A stretch of DNA of 64,000 bases from contig NZ_LRRR01000012.1 in NCBI RefSeq assembly GCF_001691415.1, positions 1-64,000 on the forward strand, read 5' to 3'. The DNA is from Pararhodobacter sp. CCB-MM2 (lineage in GTDB: Bacteria > Pseudomonadota > Alphaproteobacteria > Rhodobacterales > Rhodobacteraceae). The notes under the pieces were generated by a model. That model was not told the origin of the DNA. It did no database searches and was given only the letters and a program-made list of their open reading frames with translations. Numbering within the stretch: position 1 is the stretch's first letter; each line of letters begins with the position of its first letter. The translations under genes were made by a program, and so were the position numbers. Below are positions 35,427 through 43,753 of this stretch, in pieces.

Positions 35427-37271
35427 ATGATGCGATTTTCGCGCCCGCGTTTGATGCTCTCCACCGCCACTGCCGCCCTGCTGCTGCCCCTTGGGGCGCC
35501 TGTGGCGATGGCCCAGCAGACCGAGGGCACGACGCCCCCCGCCGCCGCACAATCCGCCGCACCGATGGCCGGGATCGCCATCGAGATCGGCGCCGACATG
35601 GACCCCTACAATCCGGGCCGCGTCTCGGTTCGGGTGAACGGTCCGGTCAGCGAGCCCGCTTCGGGCTTTGTGCGGGGCTGCACCGGGCAGGTGATGGCCG
35701 AGGCCTCGGGCGTGGCTTTCGACGTGACCGACCGGCGCGAGCGTCTGGCCTTCACCGCCGCCGGCGAAGGGCTGGTCAGCATGGTTCTGGGCACCCCCGA
35801 CGGGCTGTATCGCTGCGCCTTGGCCGATGAGCGCGGCCTTGCCAGCAGCGCTTTGGCGGCGGTCGATCCCGGTCGCTACACCCTGTGGCTGGGCACCGAG
35901 GAAGGCGGCAGCATCGACGCGCGCGTGATCGCCTCGGCCGAGCCGGTCTCGCCGATCGAGCTGTTCGGCTTCGAGGTGGATCGTCTGGGCGAGGTCCGCC
36001 AAGGCCGTCACGACTTCACCGCGACGGCCGAGACCGGGCGTCAGACGCTGGTCAGCGGAGCCCCGGTGCTGGCGTCGGAATCCCTCCGTGTGCTGGGCAG
36101 CGAAAGCTGCTGGGGCTATGGCGATCTGACCTCCGCCGATGCCGTTCTGACCCTGCCGGAAGGCGCCGGCGCGTTCAGCGTCTTCGCGCGTTCGGACCGG
36201 GATCTGGTGATGGCGGTCGTGGATCCCTCGGGCGCGGTGCGCTGCAACGACGACGCGGATGGCCTGAACCCGGCGGTCAGCTTCGACGGCGGGCAGGCCG
36301 GTGACTATCAGGTGTTCGTCGGCGGCTATTCGCAGGGTCCGGGCTCGACCTATGACCTCTATGCCTCGGCGGGCGGCAACCCGATGTTCAGCGATGTGGT
36401 CGTCAACCTCGACGCCGATCCGCGCGTGGGCCGCGTGGCCTTCGACGCCAGCTCCGGCGCTCAGCTTGTCGCAACCGCTGCCTTGTCGGGCGGGGCAGAG
36501 CCGATGGAGGCGCTGCCGGTCGGCTCCTATTGCCCCGGCTTCACCGACGTGACCGCCCCCGACGTGGTGCTGTCGCTGGCCGAGGGACAGCCGCTGCTGT
36601 CGATCTACGCCCGCGCGCAGGCCGACATGGTGATGGCGGTCCGCGCCCCCGATGGCAGCTGGAGCTGCAACGACGACGCCTTCGAGCTGAACCCGGGCGT
36701 CACGCTGTCGGACGCTCAGCCGGGCGACTACAGTGTCTACCTCGGGACCTATGCGCCGGGCGAGGCGGGGCAGTACAACCTCTATGCCTCGGCCGGGCAG
36801 GCGATGTGGGACAACACCACGCCGGGCGGCGGCTTCATGGCCCCGGAATCGCTGAACTTCATGGCCGACCCTTCGGTCGCGCAGCTGACCTTCGGGCCGG
36901 AGACGCGCCTTGATCCGCGGATCATCTTCGACATCGAGGCCAGCCAGACCGAGGCCTTCGGCATGGGCGACGGCTGCGCCGGTTTCATCACGCCGAACCA
37001 GCCCGATCTGGTCGTTGACACCACCGAGGGTCTGCCGCAGCTGATGGTCTACATGGTCTCGGAAGCGGACGGCACGCTGGTCGTCGTCGGCCCCGACGGG
37101 CAGATGCATTGCAACGACGATTTCGAACAGCTCAATCCGGGGGTCATGATCCCGAACCCGACGCCGGGCCGCTACGCCGTCTTTGCCGGCAGCTATTCGG
37201 GCACCGGGGGGCTGGCGACGCTGGGGGTCACCATGGCCTCGCCGCTCTGGGTCATGGACCGCGAGCATTGA
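35427..37271 (+). CDS. secreted protein with repeated PPC-like domains
   Basis: A 614 aa protein with a signal peptide (residues 1-28, ending VAMAQ). The C-terminal two-thirds hold at least three repeats of about 120 residues. Each ends with a CNDD-x5-LNP-x6-GxY-x-VF/VY pattern: CNDDADGLNPAV, CNDDAFELNPGV and CNDDFEQLNPGV. They look like bacterial pre-peptidase C-terminal (PPC) type beta domains. A further divergent copy may lie in the first 170 residues. No catalytic motif is seen. A protease gene with a Cys-rich region follows. Confidence 0.75.
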   Translation: MMRFSRPRLMLSTATAALLLPLGAPVAMAQQTEGTTPPAAAQSAAPMAGIAIEIGADMDPYNPGRVSVRVNGPVSEPASGFVRGCTGQVMAEASGVAFDVTDRRERLAFTAAGEGLVSMVLGTPDGLYRCALADERGLASSALAAVDPGRYTLWLGTEEGGSIDARVIASAEPVSPIELFGFEVDRLGEVRQGRHDFTATAETGRQTLVSGAPVLASESLRVLGSESCWGYGDLTSADAVLTLPEGAGAFSVFARSDRDLVMAVVDPSGAVRCNDDADGLNPAVSFDGGQAGDYQVFVGGYSQGPGSTYDLYASAGGNPMFSDVVVNLDADPRVGRVAFDASSGAQLVATAALSGGAEPMEALPVGSYCPGFTDVTAPDVVLSLAEGQPLLSIYARAQADMVMAVRAPDGSWSCNDDAFELNPGVTLSDAQPGDYSVYLGTYAPGEAGQYNLYASAGQAMWDNTTPGGGFMAPESLNFMADPSVAQLTFGPETRLDPRIIFDIEASQTEAFGMGDGCAGFITPNQPDLVVDTTEGLPQLMVYMVSEADGTLVVVGPDGQMHCNDDFEQLNPGVMIPNPTPGRYAVFAGSYSGTGGLATLGVTMASPLWVMDREH

Positions 37272-37280
37272 CCGACCTTT

Positions 37281-37304
37281 CCCCCGCCGGACCACCGGCG
37301 GGGG
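37281..37304 (+). terminator. terminator after the PPC-like gene
   Basis: CCCCCGCCGG-ACCA-CCGGCGGGGG followed by CTTTTC is a strong factor-independent terminator 10 bases after the gene. The protease gene that follows therefore may have its own promoter. Confidence 0.85.
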
Positions 37305-37338
37305 CTTTTCGACCGAGTGATTTGCGGGGGGACCGCCC

Positions 37339-38643
37339 ATGACTTTTTCATCGATCCGCTTGGGGCTGGCGCTGGGGGCTGCGCTGATGGCGATGGCACC
37401 GACCTTGGCCTCGGCGCAGGCCAACACCTGCCACTGGGCCAATGACAACGAATGCGACGAGCCGCGCTACAACGGCACCGGCGCCTGCGAGAACGGCACC
37501 GATGCCAATGATTGCCGCACCGAGGCCGCGGCGTGGCAACGCCTGATGGACGCGGTGCCGCAGGACATCCGCCTGCAACTGGGCGACGACACCTGCCGCT
37601 GGGCCAACGACCGCGAATGCGACGACATCCGCTTCGGAGGCACGGGCGCCTGCACGCCGGGCACCGATGCCTCAGATTGCCGGGCGCTCGCCATCGGCTC
37701 GGACGACAGCTGCCGCTGGGCCAATGACGGCGAGTGCGACGATCCGGGCATCGGCACCGGGGCCTGTATCTCGGGCACCGACCGTACCGATTGCGCCGCC
37801 GTGGAGATGATGCGCAACCGCTCGAACAGCTGCGCGACCTCGTTCAACAACATCTGCGAGGAGCCGGGCAGCGGGCAGGGCAGCTGTGCCGCCTATACCG
37901 ACACCGCCGACTGCATCGGCCGCGACCGCCCGGTGGTGATGCGCGACCATTTCTTCGGCCACGACGACCGGGTCCATCCCGACGTCACCCAGATGCCGTG
38001 GCGCGCGGTGGGCCTGCTGACCATGGCCGATGGCCAGTGCACCGCCACGCTGATCGCCCCGCGCGTGATCGCCACGGCGGCGCATTGCATGGAGGGTTTC
38101 GGCACCGACATGGTCAAGGGCGTCGAGTTCCGCGCCGGCTTCTCGGGCAACAGCGATCAGGGTCGCGCCCGCGTGGTCAGCGCCGTCATCGCCCCCGATT
38201 ACAGCGAAAGCAGCTTCCCGCCCAACGGCGGCAACGGCAACGATTGGGCGCTGCTGACGTTGGACCGCGATCTGGGCACCGAGATCGGCTTCGTACGTCC
38301 CTATGTGTTCGACAAGGACGATCTGGAGCAGATCGCCACCAGCGAATACCTCGTCAGCCAGATGGGCTATAGCTGGGACACCGGCTCCTATCCCTCGGGG
38401 CATATGGATTGCCGCATCCTGACCGCCTATCGCGATGGCTCGATGATCCATACCTGCGACACCACGCGGGGCGACAGCGGCTCGCCGATCCTGCATCAGG
38501 TCGATGGCGAATGGCGTCTCATTGCGGTCGACAGCCAGTTCTTCGACGCGCAGCCGCCGTTCCCGGAGATGTCCTCGTCGCATCTGGCGGTGGATACCCG
38601 CGCCTTCGAGCGCCCGCTGCGCGAGGCCGGGGCGCTGGATTGA
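37339..38643 (+). CDS. secreted trypsin-like serine protease with N-terminal Cys-rich repeats
   Basis: A 434 aa secreted protease with a signal peptide (residues 1-24). The N-terminal part has four Cys repeats: three of pattern CxWAND-x-ECD followed by GTGAC-x-GTDxxDC at about residues 31-60, 86-115 and 124-153, and a divergent fourth (CATSFNNIC) at about 164. The S1 protease domain has the catalytic triad His249 (TAAHCMEG), Asp302 (NDWALL) and Ser380 (RGDSGSP). The acidic Cys repeats recall LDL-receptor class A modules and may bind calcium or a partner. A short gap separates it from the PPC-like gene. Confidence 0.85.
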   Translation: MTFSSIRLGLALGAALMAMAPTLASAQANTCHWANDNECDEPRYNGTGACENGTDANDCRTEAAAWQRLMDAVPQDIRLQLGDDTCRWANDRECDDIRFGGTGACTPGTDASDCRALAIGSDDSCRWANDGECDDPGIGTGACISGTDRTDCAAVEMMRNRSNSCATSFNNICEEPGSGQGSCAAYTDTADCIGRDRPVVMRDHFFGHDDRVHPDVTQMPWRAVGLLTMADGQCTATLIAPRVIATAAHCMEGFGTDMVKGVEFRAGFSGNSDQGRARVVSAVIAPDYSESSFPPNGGNGNDWALLTLDRDLGTEIGFVRPYVFDKDDLEQIATSEYLVSQMGYSWDTGSYPSGHMDCRILTAYRDGSMIHTCDTTRGDSGSPILHQVDGEWRLIAVDSQFFDAQPPFPEMSSSHLAVDTRAFERPLREAGALD

Positions 38644-38669
38644 GCCCTTCGACCGACGGACGAAAAAGC

Positions 38670-38698
38670 AACGGGCGGCGGGTCATCCGCCGCCCGTT
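38670..38698. terminator. hairpin after the protease gene
   Basis: AACGGGCGGCGG and its complement form a 12 bp stem with a 5 base loop, 26 bases after the stop. The A-run lies on the 5' side (giving T-run on the minus strand) and not the 3' side, so as a plus-strand terminator it lacks a T-tract. It could still be a roadblock or act on antisense transcripts. Confidence 0.55.
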
Positions 38699-38812
38699 CC
38701 GCATCCCCGGTTGACAGACGGGGGCGAAGGGCGCATCTGACGCGCAGGTTCCGGCACCTGCCGCCCGCGGACGCAAGTCACGGTGAAGCCCGGATCGACC
38801 GATATCCTCCCC

Positions 38813-38829
38813 TCGATGCATTCCATCGA
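38813..38829. promoter_or_regulatory. inverted repeat upstream of the MATE gene
   Basis: TCGATG-CATTC-CATCGA is a perfect 6 bp inverted repeat 50 bases before the MATE start. It could be an operator. No regulator gene lies next to it; the LysR gene is about 2.7 kb away. Confidence 0.35.
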
Positions 38830-38879
38830 TGGACAATGCGGGCCCCATCCTTCCGGAATGCTCTGACGAGGAGCGAGCG

Positions 38880-40241
38880 ATGTCTGTTGGACAAGCTTCC
38901 GAGAATACCTTTCTGACCGCCCCGATCGGGCGGCTATTCGTGAAGAACGCCCTGCCCATGGCGGTGATCATGGCGCTGAGCGGGCTTCTGAACGTGACCG
39001 ACGCGGTCTTCCTGGGCCGGTTCGTCGGCCCCGAGGCGTTGGCCGCGCTGTCGCTGATCTTCCCGCCGGTGATGCTGACCATCGCCCTGTCGACGCTGGT
39101 GAGCGGCGGCATGTCGAGCCTTTATGCCCGCCATCTCGGCGCCGGTGACACCAGCGCCGCCGCGCAGGTGCTGGCCCGCGCGCATGGCTTGGCACTGCTG
39201 ATGGCACTGGCGGCCATCGTCGCGCTCTTCGCGCTGGGCCGCCCTTGGGTCGCCGGGCTGGCCGAGGGCAACCCGACGGTCGCCGCGATGGCCTGGGACT
39301 ATCTCGCCATCATGGTCTGCGCGACACCCGTGCAGTTCCTTCTGGGCCTCCATGCCGATGCCTGGCGAAATGAGGGGCGGGCCGGGATGATGGCCGCGTT
39401 GTCGGTCGGCGTAACGCTGGCCAACATCGCTCTGAATTACGCGCTGATCGTCGGTGCACAGATGGGCATGGCAGGTGCCGCTTGGGGCACGGTCATCGCG
39501 CAGGCCTTGGGCCTTGTCCTGCTGGTCGGGCTGCGGGGGCGGGCGCGGGTCACGCTGGGCGCACTGCTGGGGCATCGCTGGTGGGGCGGCTGGGGGCGGA
39601 TCATCGCATTGGGCGCGCCGTTGAGCCTGCGTTTCCTCGGCATCGCGCTGGTGTCGTCCTGCGTGCTGGCGGCCCTGCGCTTCAGCCAACCGGACAGCTA
39701 CGCGCTGGCGGTGGCGGCTTATGGCATCGTCACCCGGCTGCTCAGCTTCGTCTTCCTGCCGATGATGGCCATGGGCTTTGCCGTGCAAAGCATCACCGGC
39801 AACAACGCGGGCGGGGGCCGGATGGACCGCGCACGGGCGGTGCTGCGCCTCGCCGTGATCGTGGCACTTGTCTATGGGCTGGCGGTCGAGCTGGTGCTGA
39901 TCGGTGGCGGGCAGGCCATTGCCGCGGGCTTCAGTGACGACGCGGCGGTGCAGGCCGAAGTCTCCCGCATCCTGCGCTGGATGTGCGCCTTCTACCTCGT
40001 CACCGGGCCGGTGATGATGGTGGCGTTGTGGTTTCAGGCGCTGGGCCAGCCCGGTCGCACAGCCTTGCTGACGCTTGTGAAACCCTTCGTTCTGACGCCC
40101 GTGTTGATCGCGCTGGCCGTGGCGCTGGGTTCGGAGGCCGGGCTCTGGCTGGCATTTCCCTTGAGTGATCTTGGCATGATGGGGTTGGCCGCGTGGCTGT
40201 TCCTGACCCGCAATCGCAGCATGGGGAGGGCCCCGGCATGA
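38880..40241 (+). CDS. MATE family efflux transporter
   Basis: A 453 aa membrane protein with 12 predicted segments in two similar halves, as in MATE. Markers are LPMAVIMALSGLLNVTDAVF and GMSSLYARHLG in the N half and PLSLRFLGIALVSS in the C half. It exports cationic drugs or metabolites by proton or sodium antiport. The ATG at 38880 has GAGGAG 6 bases upstream. It overlaps the following gene by ATGA. Substrate unknown. Confidence 0.92.
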   Translation: MSVGQASENTFLTAPIGRLFVKNALPMAVIMALSGLLNVTDAVFLGRFVGPEALAALSLIFPPVMLTIALSTLVSGGMSSLYARHLGAGDTSAAAQVLARAHGLALLMALAAIVALFALGRPWVAGLAEGNPTVAAMAWDYLAIMVCATPVQFLLGLHADAWRNEGRAGMMAALSVGVTLANIALNYALIVGAQMGMAGAAWGTVIAQALGLVLLVGLRGRARVTLGALLGHRWWGGWGRIIALGAPLSLRFLGIALVSSCVLAALRFSQPDSYALAVAAYGIVTRLLSFVFLPMMAMGFAVQSITGNNAGGGRMDRARAVLRLAVIVALVYGLAVELVLIGGGQAIAAGFSDDAAVQAEVSRILRWMCAFYLVTGPVMMVALWFQALGQPGRTALLTLVKPFVLTPVLIALAVALGSEAGLWLAFPLSDLGMMGLAAWLFLTRNRSMGRAPA

Positions 40242-40672
40242 GCGTGACGAGTATTGACGAGGCCAAGGCCCGCGCCCGCGCCCTGCGCGCCGCGCTGGCC
40301 GAGGCGGGCACCGCGATCAGCCATGCGCAGGCGCTTGAACTCATTGCCAAACAAGAGGGCGCGCGGGACTGGAACACCCTGCACGCGCGGCTCACACGGT
40401 CGAACGGCGCGCCTTTGCCGCTGCGGTTGGACGGGCGCGTCGAGGGGCAATACCTCGGCCAGCCCTTCACCGGGCGGATCACCCGGTTGGCCCGGATGGG
40501 CGAGGGGCACAGCGTGACGATCAAGCTGGATCAGGCCGTCGATGTGGTGCGGTTCGAGAGTTTCTCGAACCTGCGCTCGGTCATCACCGGCACGCTGGAT
40601 GCCGAGGGGCGCTCGCCGCGCGCAACCTCGGACGGGGTGCCGCAGCTGATCGTCCGGGCGCTGCCGGACTGA
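40238..40672 (+). CDS. small glyoxalase-superfamily N-terminal domain protein
   Basis: A 144 aa soluble protein. Its N-terminal block has ISHAQALELIAKQEGARDWN, the pattern of the short N-terminal domain found in some glyoxalase superfamily proteins. The second half is a beta-rich region (FTGRITRLARMGEGHSVTIK). No metal-binding glyoxalase residues are evident. It is coupled to the MATE gene by ATGA overlap and converges on the LysR gene with a 6 base gap. Function unknown. Confidence 0.68.
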   Translation: MSVTSIDEAKARARALRAALAEAGTAISHAQALELIAKQEGARDWNTLHARLTRSNGAPLPLRLDGRVEGQYLGQPFTGRITRLARMGEGHSVTIKLDQAVDVVRFESFSNLRSVITGTLDAEGRSPRATSDGVPQLIVRALPD

Positions 40673-40678
40673 GGGCAG

Positions 40679-41587
40679 TCAGCGGTCCCAATCCTCGCGC
40701 GTGATCCAGTCACAGAAGGACCGGATCGCGCGCACCCGGCGGTGGCTGCGCGGCACCACGAGGTAGAAGCCGGGCACCTGCTCGGGGGGCAGATTGGCCA
40801 GCGCCTCGGCCCCGAAGGGCGCGACGAGGGCACCGCTGGCCAGATCCTCGGTCGCGTCGCGGTGGGACAGCAGGCCCACGCCCAGCCCCGCCAGCGTCGC
40901 ACGGCGCATCGTCGCCGCATCCTGCAGGCGCATGTCGGCCCGCTTGCTGTCCCCCTCGACGCCCAGATGGCGCAGGATGTCGGGCCACAACGTCCCCGGA
41001 ATGGCCGTGTGCAGCAGCGGCACGCCGACCAGATCCTGTGGTGATTGCAGGCGTTCCGCCACGGCCGGGGCACAACACAATACCTTGGGATCGCGGACCA
41101 AAAGCGTCGCCTCATGTGGCGGGAAGCTGCCAAATCCCCATTGGATCGTCACATCCACGTCGTCGGCGGCGAAATCCGGCATGTCGACCATCGTCGTCAG
41201 GCGCAGATCGGCGTCCGGCAGGATCTCTCGGAAGCGGGCGAAGCGGTCCAAAAGGAAATGCTGGGCGAAATAGGGGCTGGCGTTGACGTTGATGCGCTGC
41301 CTGTGGGCGTTGCGCGTCACCCGGCGCAGGCCCTCCTCAATCTCGGCGAAACCCGCGTCGATGAAATGTGACAGCAGGATCGCGGCCTCGGTCGGCTCCA
41401 CCGCGCGGCCCTGACGGGTGAACAGCGCGACGCCCAAGGTCTCCTCCAGCTGGCGGATCTGCTGGCTGACGGCCTGAGGCGAGACCCGCAGCGCCTCGGA
41501 GGCGGCGCGGAAGCTGCGACCGCGGACCACGGCGTGGAACACGCGCAGGGCGTTGAGGGGCAGGGGCTGGCTGGGCAGCAGGGACAA
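40679..41587 (-). CDS. LysR-family regulator (GcvA-like)
   Basis: A 302 aa LysR protein. Helix-turn-helix at the N-terminus (NALRVFHAVVRGRSFRAASE, then ALRVSPQAVSQQIRQLEE), then a substrate-binding domain with DVDVTIQWGFG and PGFYLVVP. Sequence style is that of the GcvA/AmpR group. The start is probably TTG at 41587 with GGAG 7 bases upstream; a longer TTG frame (41644) adds 19 residues and has no such signal. It is next to the FAD oxidase gene, 65 bases away, and may regulate the catabolic block. Confidence 0.85.
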   Translation of the reverse strand: MSLLPSQPLPLNALRVFHAVVRGRSFRAASEALRVSPQAVSQQIRQLEETLGVALFTRQGRAVEPTEAAILLSHFIDAGFAEIEEGLRRVTRNAHRQRINVNASPYFAQHFLLDRFARFREILPDADLRLTTMVDMPDFAADDVDVTIQWGFGSFPPHEATLLVRDPKVLCCAPAVAERLQSPQDLVGVPLLHTAIPGTLWPDILRHLGVEGDSKRADMRLQDAATMRRATLAGLGVGLLSHRDATEDLASGALVAPFGAEALANLPPEQVPGFYLVVPRSHRRVRAIRSFCDWITREDWDR

Positions 41588-41652
41588 GGCGGGGCTCCGC
41601 GTCGGGGTCACCCCCGCGATAGCAAAGCCCCGGCCTTTGGGCAAACGCGCGC

Positions 41653-42858
41653 TCAGATGATCGCCTTCTCGAGGAACAGCCGACCCTCGACCACACGCTC
41701 GTAGCCGACCTCGGCGAAATCGAGGCTACGGTAGGCACCGTAGATGATCTGCTCGGATACCGCGCGACCGACGGCAGGGGCTTGCTGCAACCCGTGGCCC
41801 GAGAAGCCGTTGGCGAAGACGAAGTTCGTCACCTCGGGGTGCCGTCCGACCACGAGGTTATGGTCCAGCGTGTTGTAGTCGTAATGACCGGCCCATTGGT
41901 TGACGACCTTCATCGCCTCGAAATTCTCCGAGCGTTCAGCTAAGGCGGGCCAGATGATCTCTTCGAATTCCTCGTAGCGCGGGGTGAAGTCGTCGTAATC
42001 CACCGCCGGGTCGTCGACCGGGACGGCGCCGGCGAGGAAATACCGGCCCTCGGGACGGACGAAGACCCCCGTGGTGTCGATCATCAGCGGCAGGCGCCCA
42101 CCGGCCACGCGGGCCGAACCCTCGGGCGTCTTGGCGCAATCCAGAACGAACAGCGTGCGTTTGCGAGGCTCGACCGGCAGGTGCAGTCCGGCCATCTTCG
42201 CCGTCAGACCGGCACGCGGGCCCGAAGCGTTGACCACCGTTCCCGCCTTGATGACGGCTCCGGATTTCAGCGTGACCGTGGTGACGGCGTTCCCGTCGCG
42301 CCCGATTGCCGTGACTTCGTCATGGATCAGCTCGGCGCCTTGGGCGCGGGCCTTGGCGCGGAAGCCGTTCATGAGGCCGGTGTTGTTGAACCAGCCCTCG
42401 CCCGAACGGCCATAGGAAGCCATGACGATGTCATCGACACGCAGATGCGGGAAGGCATCGGCCAGTTCGGCCTGCGACCAAAGGACGGTATCCGCCCCGC
42501 AGGCGCGTTGGACCTCGTGGTTCTCGCGCAGGATCTGCGCCTGTGCCTCGGAATTGGCGAGGAACAGATAGCCCGCCTCGTGGAAGTTGAGGTCGGGCCG
42601 GTCGTCGCCCACCGCCATGGTGTTCGCGAAGTCACGGATGAAGGACAGGCCGAACTGGCTGATCTTCACGTTGATGGCGTTCGAGAATTGGGTGCGGATC
42701 GACGAGGCGGATAGCCCCGTCGACGCTTGTGCAAAACGCGGATCCCGCTCGACCACCAGAACCGAGCCCTTGAAGTCCGGGTTGGCGGTCAGGAAATACG
42801 CCACCGACGCGCCGATCACCGCGCCGCCGACGATCACCACGTCATAGCTGTCTTTCAC
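41653..42858 (-). CDS. FAD-dependent oxidoreductase (DAO family)
   Basis: A 401 aa D-amino-acid-oxidase-like flavoprotein. The FAD motif is VVIVGGAVIGASVAYFL, the GD/oxidase region has STGLSASSIRTQFSN, and the C-terminal motif is NFVFANGFSGHGLQQAPAVG. This pattern matches the sarcosine oxidase / DAO group. It is transcribed after the uronate-dehydrogenase-like gene with an ATGA overlap. Substrate could be sarcosine or another secondary amine or hydroxy acid. Confidence 0.88.
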   Translation of the reverse strand: MKDSYDVVIVGGAVIGASVAYFLTANPDFKGSVLVVERDPRFAQASTGLSASSIRTQFSNAINVKISQFGLSFIRDFANTMAVGDDRPDLNFHEAGYLFLANSEAQAQILRENHEVQRACGADTVLWSQAELADAFPHLRVDDIVMASYGRSGEGWFNNTGLMNGFRAKARAQGAELIHDEVTAIGRDGNAVTTVTLKSGAVIKAGTVVNASGPRAGLTAKMAGLHLPVEPRKRTLFVLDCAKTPEGSARVAGGRLPLMIDTTGVFVRPEGRYFLAGAVPVDDPAVDYDDFTPRYEEFEEIIWPALAERSENFEAMKVVNQWAGHYDYNTLDHNLVVGRHPEVTNFVFANGFSGHGLQQAPAVGRAVSEQIIYGAYRSLDFAEVGYERVVEGRLFLEKAII

Positions 42859-43679
42859 TTCTGGGCCTCGTCATCGGGATGCGGGAAATCGACATAGCCG
42901 CCACCCAGATGGATGGTCGACGGTGCGAAGGGGTCCTGCGGCGGCACGGTGGCCTCGACGCGGGCGCGGTGCGGCTCGGCCGATTCCTGCGGCTGGTAGC
43001 CCAGATGCGCGGCATAGCGGTTGTCGGTGGTCTTCACCTTGTTGTCCGACATGCCGAAGACGACCGTATGCGCGACGCGCGGCGCGCACAGCGCGTCGGT
43101 CACCAGGCGCACGCAGTCGTTGAAGGTCAGGAAGGACCACAGATGGCGGCGGTCGACGGGCTCGGGGAAGCAGGAGAAGATGCGCACCATGACGCTCTCG
43201 ATGCCGAACTTGTCCCAGTAGAGGCTGCCGAGATCCTCGACGAAGCATTTCGACAGGCCGTACAGCGTGTCCGGGCGATGGGCCGAGCGTGCGTCGATCT
43301 GGTCTTCCATCTTGTGGAAGCCGATGGCGTGCACCGACGAGGCATAGACCACGCGCTTCACGCCATGTTTCCGCGCGCCTTCATAGATGTGGTACGAGCC
43401 GCGGATCGAGCTGTCGAGCACCTCTTGCCACGGCTTCTCGACCGGCGCGCCGCCGAAATGCACGATCATGTCGACGCCTTCGCAGGCGGCCATCACTGCC
43501 TCCATATCGGCCAGATCGCAGGTCACCATCTCTTCGTTCGGCTGCAGATCCGTGCACTCGATGCGGTCGAGCAGCCGCAGCTTGCGGGCCAGCGGCGCGA
43601 GGCCGCGGCGCAGTTGCGAGCCGAGGTTGCCGGCCGCGCCGGTGATGAGCAGGGTGTCGAAACGGGGTGTGTCGGTCAT
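42855..43679 (-). CDS. NAD-dependent dehydrogenase, uronate dehydrogenase-like
   Basis: A 274 aa extended SDR. It has NAD motif TGAAGNLGS, IVHFGGAPVEKPW, YASSVHAIGF with catalytic Ser, and TLYGLSKCFVED with Tyr-x3-Lys. Layout and blocks such as VRIFSCFPEP match bacterial uronate dehydrogenase (Udh), which oxidises galacturonate or glucuronate to the aldarolactone. The family match is good, but Udh-like proteins include others. Next to DAO and hydantoinase genes, so the pathway is not certain. Confidence 0.82.
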   Translation of the reverse strand: MTDTPRFDTLLITGAAGNLGSQLRRGLAPLARKLRLLDRIECTDLQPNEEMVTCDLADMEAVMAACEGVDMIVHFGGAPVEKPWQEVLDSSIRGSYHIYEGARKHGVKRVVYASSVHAIGFHKMEDQIDARSAHRPDTLYGLSKCFVEDLGSLYWDKFGIESVMVRIFSCFPEPVDRRHLWSFLTFNDCVRLVTDALCAPRVAHTVVFGMSDNKVKTTDNRYAAHLGYQPQESAEPHRARVEATVPPQDPFAPSTIHLGGGYVDFPHPDDEAQK

Positions 43680-43753
43680 GCCGTGTCCTTCAATTCCTAT
43701 CGCGGGGATGAGCCCGCCCGCCGCGACTGTAAAGCCGGGCGGGCGCTGCCGTG

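Noticed and set aside
35058..37448. A 796-codon minus-strand frame across the PPC-like gene and the end of metG.
   Set aside because: It opposes a gene with a clear signal peptide and repeats; its own translation shows no family motif and overlaps the metG start.
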